Shown: positions 59,412 to 64,000 of the stretch, in pieces
Numbering within the stretch: position 1 is the stretch's first letter
Layout: the number at the start of each line of letters is the position of its first letter
NCBI GenBank assembly: GCA_964464595.1
Contig: CAYXGW010000009.1
Span: forward strand, 36,370-100,369
Reading direction: 5' to 3'
Source of the DNA: JADFJB01 sp964464595
GTDB taxonomy: Bacteria; Zhuqueibacterota; JdFR-76; DREG01
DNA: 64,000 nucleotides
Position numbers and translations under genes: made by a program
Notes under the pieces: model-generated
The model's input: the letters and a program-made list of their open reading frames with translations, nothing else
Database searches by the model: none
Told to the model about the DNA's origin: nothing

Positions 59412-60779
59412 TCACTCCCCTACTGCCACCAAATGATTCTGGGTTCTGAAATATAGAACACCTCCGGAAATTGCAGGCGTTGCCATACATATCTCATCCA
59501 TCGGATTGATTGCAATCACTTTTAACTCAGGGCCAGCCTGGATCACGTAAACATCGCCATACTCACTTGTAAAATAGAGCTTGCCATCCGCCGCTACAGG
59601 TGAGGCAGTAAAACCGGTTTTTCCACTGCCAAGACGCTTTTGATAAACCATTTCCCCTGTTTTTGCGATGTAGCATTTTAGTACTCCATTATTCCGGCTG
59701 CTGTAAATATAGTTTCCATAAACCAGGGGAGTTTGCATATAAGCGCCATTTCGTTGTACACTCCAGGCAATATAATCGTTTGAACTGGCATCTTCATTTA
59801 AAGAAATGTCGCCGCTTGCATTTAACCGAATGGCATACATTGGCGCCGCACTGCCATGCGCATTGGTAATAAAAATCAGGTCATGGGCAATGATTGGTGT
59901 CGGCACCGGAATATCGCCGCCACCAACGAGTTTCCATAGTTCTTTCCCACTATTAATATCATAACCACCGATATGCTTATATCCGTTCACGATAACCTGT
60001 GATCGTTGTGGTGAAATATGTATGGCTGGAGTTCCCCAGGTAGGCACCTCATCGCGTCCGGTGCGCCAAAGCTCGTCACCGGATTTTATATCAAATGCAG
60101 CTATAAACGAATTTTTTTGAACATCGCATTGAACAATCACCATATCTTTATAGATTACAGGAGAACTGGAAAAGCCCCATTGAGCTTTTGGAGATTTGTA
60201 ATAACCGGAATCCAGCAGACCAAGGTCTTTGTGCCAAAGCTGTTTCCCGTCCATCGTGTAACAAAATAGCCCTTCGGAGCCAAAGAATGTGACAATATAC
60301 CGCCCATCTGTTGCCGGTGTTGAATTCGAATGGGTTGCTTTTGTATGACGCTTAACTCTCGGCACTCCTTCATACCCTAAATTCTGCCAGACAATTTCCC
60401 CGCTATTTTTATTAATCGCATAAATTTTCCATTTGTGAATTGTTTCGTCTTCAACCGAGGCAATATTTCCATATAGTCCAACTTTTAATTGTGGATTCTC
60501 TTTCCCGCTAATTGCTGTTGTGACAAAGATTCGATCTCCCCAAATAATAGGACTGGAATGGCCAAGACCTTCAACAGGAACTTTCCATTTAATATTTTCG
60601 GATTTCTCTACATTCCAGGTTGTGGGAGTCGGGTAATTCTCAGCAATACCGCTGGCGTTCGTGCCGCGAAATGTCGGCCAATTGATGCCATCCGGTTCGC
60701 TTTTTGTGTCCTGTGCAATTAAATTTCGTGTTAGAAAGATTGTAGTCAAAAGCAATAAAAAGTAAATTTTTTTATTCAC
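59412..60779 (-). CDS. Exported PQQ-like beta-propeller protein
   Basis: This 455-residue protein has a signal peptide (about 1-22). It is made of PQQ-type propeller blades: INWPTFRGTNASGIAENYPTPTTWN at the start, HKWKIYAINKNSGEIVWQNLG, FIAAFDIKSGDELWRTGRDEVPTWGTPAI, and GVLKCYIAKTGEMVYQKRL. It is related to the outer-membrane BamB-like and PQQ-binding families; no redox domain is attached. The start is GTG with GGAG six bases upstream. Confidence 0.85.
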   Translation of the reverse strand: MNKKIYFLLLLTTIFLTRNLIAQDTKSEPDGINWPTFRGTNASGIAENYPTPTTWNVEKSENIKWKVPVEGLGHSSPIIWGDRIFVTTAISGKENPQLKVGLYGNIASVEDETIHKWKIYAINKNSGEIVWQNLGYEGVPRVKRHTKATHSNSTPATDGRYIVTFFGSEGLFCYTMDGKQLWHKDLGLLDSGYYKSPKAQWGFSSSPVIYKDMVIVQCDVQKNSFIAAFDIKSGDELWRTGRDEVPTWGTPAIHISPQRSQVIVNGYKHIGGYDINSGKELWKLVGGGDIPVPTPIIAHDLIFITNAHGSAAPMYAIRLNASGDISLNEDASSNDYIAWSVQRNGAYMQTPLVYGNYIYSSRNNGVLKCYIAKTGEMVYQKRLGSGKTGFTASPVAADGKLYFTSEYGDVYVIQAGPELKVIAINPMDEICMATPAISGGVLYFRTQNHLVAVGE

Positions 60780-61009
60780 CTTAAACTCCTATTATTTTGT
60801 GAGAATATATTTATCGGTAAGTACTAACCTGTCATAAGATATTTTTTTATCTTGCGATCCTAAAAGCAAAATGGTATTATAAAAAAATCATTCCAATGAA
60901 AATTATTCTTATGCCTGAAATTAAGGCAATAATTGGTGTGAAGCAATAATAAAAAAGCAATGTTTTATAGGTTTTGTTGAATCAAGAGTTCAAAGGAGTA
61001 ACTAGTAGA

Positions 61010-62302
61010 ATGCAAAAACCACCCTATCTCAATATAGTAAAAATAGCAATTATTTTAATTCTATGTTCAAACATTACCGTTATATCTCAAACGTTTCGTC
61101 AAACACAGAAAGATTCATACACCAGATATGAATTGCTGGATCCTGAATCCAACAGCTTCCGAATTTATTATGATGTAAGCGCAACTACGGCTGGTGCAGA
61201 TTATTATTTCAATTCTATTCGCCATGGCAGCGAAGCCATAGTACATGGTGTTTCTGACTTGATGACAGGAGAAAATTTAGAATGGGACGTTGTAAATGGT
61301 GGGACAGCAAAAATGAGCGGTCACGAAACTGCCAATCTGGAAAGGCACTACATCAGGATCAAACTACTTCGTCCGGTTCCTGATGGTGGAGAGGTTCGAA
61401 TACGGATTGACAAGACTTATAAGGATGAAAAAAGTTATTACATTGATAATAATGAGATCATTTTCTCAAGATCTTTGGGCATAAAGCGTAATTCGGTTGT
61501 ATTGCCTTCAGGTTATGAATTGATTGCCTGTAACTATCCCTCCCAGGTTCGCACCGAATCAGATGGCCGGATTCGGGTTAGTTTTATGAACCGGGGACCA
61601 GTATCTGTTCCTTTTTTTATAAATGCCCGTCTCCTTTCTCAACGCATAAACAAAATCAAAGAAGTTCAACGCGAATCCAGGCAAGAATCAGGCTCAAATA
61701 TAAGTCAAACCAGGTCAGTTGCCTCATCTGCCAGAATCGATTACAGGTTCAGCGAACGAGCCTTTCAGGATCGGGAGATTGTCTATTTTCTAAAACAACC
61801 CGAATCTCACTCTTTCTTTCTATATCATGATTATACAGAATCCAGGGCAGGGGTTGACAAATATCTAAATATAGTGCGCAAAGGCAGCAAAGCATCCAAG
61901 CCGTCTGCATTAATTCTAGATACCGGACAAGAACTTAAAGTTGAAAAATATACCGGAAAACAGATCAAAGAACAGGGTATTGAAATAGGACGCGAAGTCA
62001 GTCCCGAGACCGAGGTTGTTATCATCTGGTTTGATTCGGTAAAAAAAGGACAGTCCGTAAGGTTGAGGATTTCAGAAACTTACACTGATCCAAATCGCTA
62101 TTTGTTAGTTGGAGACGAGCTTATTTGGGATCGAAGTTTTGGCCGGCCGAGAAATAGTGTAATCCTTCCCGAAGGTTGGTACGTGACGACTAATTCCATC
62201 CCTGCCATAATAAGTGAAACGGATGATGGCAAGATTCGCCTCTATTATGTCAACGACAGGCCTGGAAATATCGATGTATTTATCAAAGCAAAACGCAGAT
62301 GA
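61010..62302 (+). CDS. Secreted protein with two tandem homologous domains
   Basis: This 430-residue protein has a signal peptide (about 1-26). Two similar domains of about 180 residues follow. Each has ESNSFRIYYD/ESHSFFLYHD, then GADYYFNSIRHGSEA/GVDKYLNIVRKGSKA, then FSRSLGIKRNSVVLPSGYEL/WDRSFGRPRNSVILPEGWYV, and a final strand block (RIRVSFMNRGP/KIRLYYVNDRP). I do not recognise a named family. I chose ATG 61010; an upstream TTG at 60974 would add 12 residues, and AAGGAG lies about 11 bases before the ATG. Confidence 0.65.
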   Translation: MQKPPYLNIVKIAIILILCSNITVISQTFRQTQKDSYTRYELLDPESNSFRIYYDVSATTAGADYYFNSIRHGSEAIVHGVSDLMTGENLEWDVVNGGTAKMSGHETANLERHYIRIKLLRPVPDGGEVRIRIDKTYKDEKSYYIDNNEIIFSRSLGIKRNSVVLPSGYELIACNYPSQVRTESDGRIRVSFMNRGPVSVPFFINARLLSQRINKIKEVQRESRQESGSNISQTRSVASSARIDYRFSERAFQDREIVYFLKQPESHSFFLYHDYTESRAGVDKYLNIVRKGSKASKPSALILDTGQELKVEKYTGKQIKEQGIEIGREVSPETEVVIIWFDSVKKGQSVRLRISETYTDPNRYLLVGDELIWDRSFGRPRNSVILPEGWYVTTNSIPAIISETDDGKIRLYYVNDRPGNIDVFIKAKRR

Positions 62303-62558
62303 TAGAACTCTTTCTTCTATCTTGATTTGACTTCAAAATATTTAATTGTTATGCAGTTTCTTACTATATTTCCCGATGAGGTGTTATACAGTTAGGTTGT
62401 CATCTATTTAGTAGCTTTTTGTTGCAAGTTAATAAAAAGTTTGTAATCTTTTGGGAAATATGTAGAAACTAATGAATTACTTGTTATATGGTGGTTGTAA
62501 ATTGCAGCAACTACCATTTTGATAACTCCAATATTTAAAGGAAACTTGAATTGTTGTG

Positions 62559-63635
62559 ATGAAAAAGGATAATATAATTAAACTTACTCTCTTGTTGTTA
62601 TCTCTACTTTTTAGTTTTACACTAGCTGAAATTGGATATCGTATTATCCTTTTTAATAGTAACCCGGCATTCGATAGGTTAAAAAATCCAAAACTCTTTG
62701 CAGATTATTTTTCTGAAGATGATTATTGGAAATTGTATTATCTGTTTGATGGCCAATCTAAACCCCCCCAACGGCCGCACCCAGATTTAGGATGGATTGG
62801 TAATTTTTCTTGGGATAGTTATATACATAATCAGACTGAACATATAGGTAATCGTAGGCCAGTTCTTCTATATGGGGATTCTTTTGCTAACTGCACACAA
62901 GGTGTTTTATGTTTTCAAGACCTCTTAAACAGTGATCAGGCATTCTCGAAGGAACATTATTTGTTAAACTATGGTGTTGGTGGATATGGGGTAGATCAAA
63001 TATTCCTGCTTTTTCAGAAATCAGTCCATCATTATGATGATCCGTTTGTCGTGATTAGCCTTATGACATTTGATCTTGATCGAAGTATTTTGTCAGTTAG
63101 GACTGGACAAAAACCATATTTTTTGATAGAAGACAGCAAGTTAGAGCTTAGAGGTATACCCATAAACCCAAATCCCGATATCTTCTTTGCCACCAATCCG
63201 CCTCAAATTAAGTCTTACTTATATCGGAGAATAATACATAGTAACCGTATACCAAAACAAATTACCTCATTATTGAGACGAGATAATGATTATTACATCA
63301 GCAAGAAAATACAGGTTAACGAAAAAATTATCCTCGAAATTGTGAAAGAGCTAAGAACCAATAACATTGATTACGTATTTTTAATCTTTCACCCGCATAC
63401 ACCTGGAGTTAGCACGTTAGATGATGAAACTGATTGGAGAGATTCTTTTCTCAAGCAGGTATTGCACGAAAATAGTATACCATATATTTGGTCCAAGGAG
63501 GTTTTCAAACAAGATAGTAAGGATGGTAAATATTCTTATGATGACTATATTATTCCTGATAATGGACATCCAACTACACATTTTAACAGACTTATTGCTG
63601 AGGAAATAAAAAAGTATACGCTAGAAAACCAGTAA
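62559..63635 (+). CDS. Membrane-anchored SGNH-type hydrolase
   Basis: This 358-residue protein has an N-terminal membrane or signal helix (about 7-27). Its domain has SGNH/GDSL-type blocks: LLYGDSFANCTQ (nucleophile Ser), NYGVGGYGVDQIFLL (Gly), and DNGHPTTHFNRLIAEEI near the end (DxxH). This family cleaves esters or acts on carbohydrates such as O-acetyl groups. The substrate is unknown. ATG 62559 is chosen over a GTG just upstream; the ribosome site (AAAGGA) is rather far. Confidence 0.72.
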   Translation: MKKDNIIKLTLLLLSLLFSFTLAEIGYRIILFNSNPAFDRLKNPKLFADYFSEDDYWKLYYLFDGQSKPPQRPHPDLGWIGNFSWDSYIHNQTEHIGNRRPVLLYGDSFANCTQGVLCFQDLLNSDQAFSKEHYLLNYGVGGYGVDQIFLLFQKSVHHYDDPFVVISLMTFDLDRSILSVRTGQKPYFLIEDSKLELRGIPINPNPDIFFATNPPQIKSYLYRRIIHSNRIPKQITSLLRRDNDYYISKKIQVNEKIILEIVKELRTNNIDYVFLIFHPHTPGVSTLDDETDWRDSFLKQVLHENSIPYIWSKEVFKQDSKDGKYSYDDYIIPDNGHPTTHFNRLIAEEIKKYTLENQ

Positions 63636-63684
63636 TTTGCATAAAGTTAGAAAAACTTGATATAAAGGATATTAACCTTGCCAC

Positions 63685-63736
63685 AAAAAGCCATATAACA
63701 ATAAAATTGTAGCCGAATTGCTATCCTGGCTTTTTT
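63685..63736 (+). terminator. Rho-independent-type terminator after the SGNH gene
   Basis: A 9-bp stem AAAAAGCCA/TGGCTTTTT, with a T-run at the end and an inner ACAAT/ATTGT stem, lies about 50 nt after the SGNH gene. The remainder up to 63948 is noncoding except for a second hairpin (GTCACTTTC/GAAGGTGAT) near 63757-63781. Confidence 0.6.
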
Positions 63737-63948
63737 GAGGTTGTTTGTGCTTGTGAAGTCACTTTCGGTTTTGAAGGTGATTTCGCTTGCCCGCAATCGG
63801 CTAAATTTTGGGCGTTCTCTTTCTTAATGATTGAAAAGTCAAAATTATGAACTCAGGTTAAACGCTCGCGTACTATGAGGCTATCCGACTACTCGGTAAA
63901 GATGGTATGTGGATGAGGTATATCTGTTGAGTATATAAGGAGCATCTC

Positions 63949-64000
63949 ATGCTAGCCAATTATATCAAAATTGCTCTCCGGAATATGTGGAGATATGGTG
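63949..64000 (+). CDS. ABC transporter permease, MacB/FtsX type (partial)
   Basis: The first 17 codons of an ORF run to the window edge, starting MLANYIKIALRNMWRYG. This N-terminus is common to FtsX/MacB-like permeases of FCB-group bacteria. AAGGAG lies six bases before the ATG. The product is unsupported beyond these residues. Confidence 0.6.
   Translation, partial: MLANYIKIALRNMWRYG

Overview
The window is about 64 kb of AT-rich bacterial chromosome, dominated by a flagellar and chemotaxis locus (about 1-49,000) followed by an accessory right arm of secreted proteins, a tRNA-derived repeat array and a long tandem-repeat gene. A Gram-negative envelope is indicated by FlgH and FlgA (L and P rings), lipoproteins, an LPP20-like protein and PQQ beta-propellers. 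The FlgD-like C-terminal domain on a secreted protease and the start of a MacB/FtsX-type permease suggest the FCB group (Calditrichota/KSB1-like). That placement is an inference with low confidence; no rRNA is present.

Flagellar layout, nearly all on the minus strand. (i) flgB-flgC-orf-fliE-fliF-fliG-fliH-fliI-fliJ-motE-like-fliK-flgD-orf-flgE-flbD-motA-motB-fliL (48,995 down to 33,383): rod, MS ring, switch, export ATPase, hook and stator. (ii) fliM-N-O-P-Q-R-flhB-A-F-flhG-fliA, followed by a small orf, HDOD protein, histidine kinase, TPR/HTH protein, FliK/YlqG-like protein, response regulator, FhlB-like protein, GAF protein and a truncated kinase (20,744 down to 3,957): export gate, C ring, placement control, sigma-28 and a regulatory tail. 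(iii) flgF-flgG-flgA-flgH (2,888 to past the left edge): distal rod and P/L rings. Each of the three units is headed by a full match to the sigma-54 consensus (TGGCAYR-N4-TTGC), with a leader of about 30 nt. Between (i) and (ii) lies the chemotaxis operon cheA-cheW-MCP-orf-cheR-cheB-cheD-HDOD-cheY-cheX (31,013 down to 21,052), headed by a near-consensus sigma-28 promoter. A divergent plus-strand set encodes CheY, CheX and a CheX/receiver fusion (31,283-33,213). The sequence therefore shows a sigma-54 (structure) then sigma-28 (chemotaxis) hierarchy. The sigma-54 activator, flagellin, cap, FlgI and hook-filament junction genes are not in the window.

The right arm holds a secreted metalloprotease-like protein, the Der GTPase and an LPP20-like protein. 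Then comes the most unusual region, 53,750-56,870. Here single secreted or membrane-anchored protein genes are separated by tRNA-Gly-derived chimeric repeats next to one intact tRNA-Gly(CCC). The chimeras swap partners at the anticodon loop, carry an 11-bp motif TTTACACGTAA at their edges, and one copy looks like a free recombinase core (8-bp inverted repeats, 8-nt spacer). This resembles nested integrative attachment sites, or an integron-like cassette array built on tRNA-Gly; no recombinase gene is in the window. Further right are a secreted protein of unknown function, a secreted 14-residue-repeat protein interrupted by a 100-N assembly gap, a PQQ beta-propeller protein, a secreted protein with an internal duplication, an SGNH-type hydrolase and the first codons of an ABC permease.
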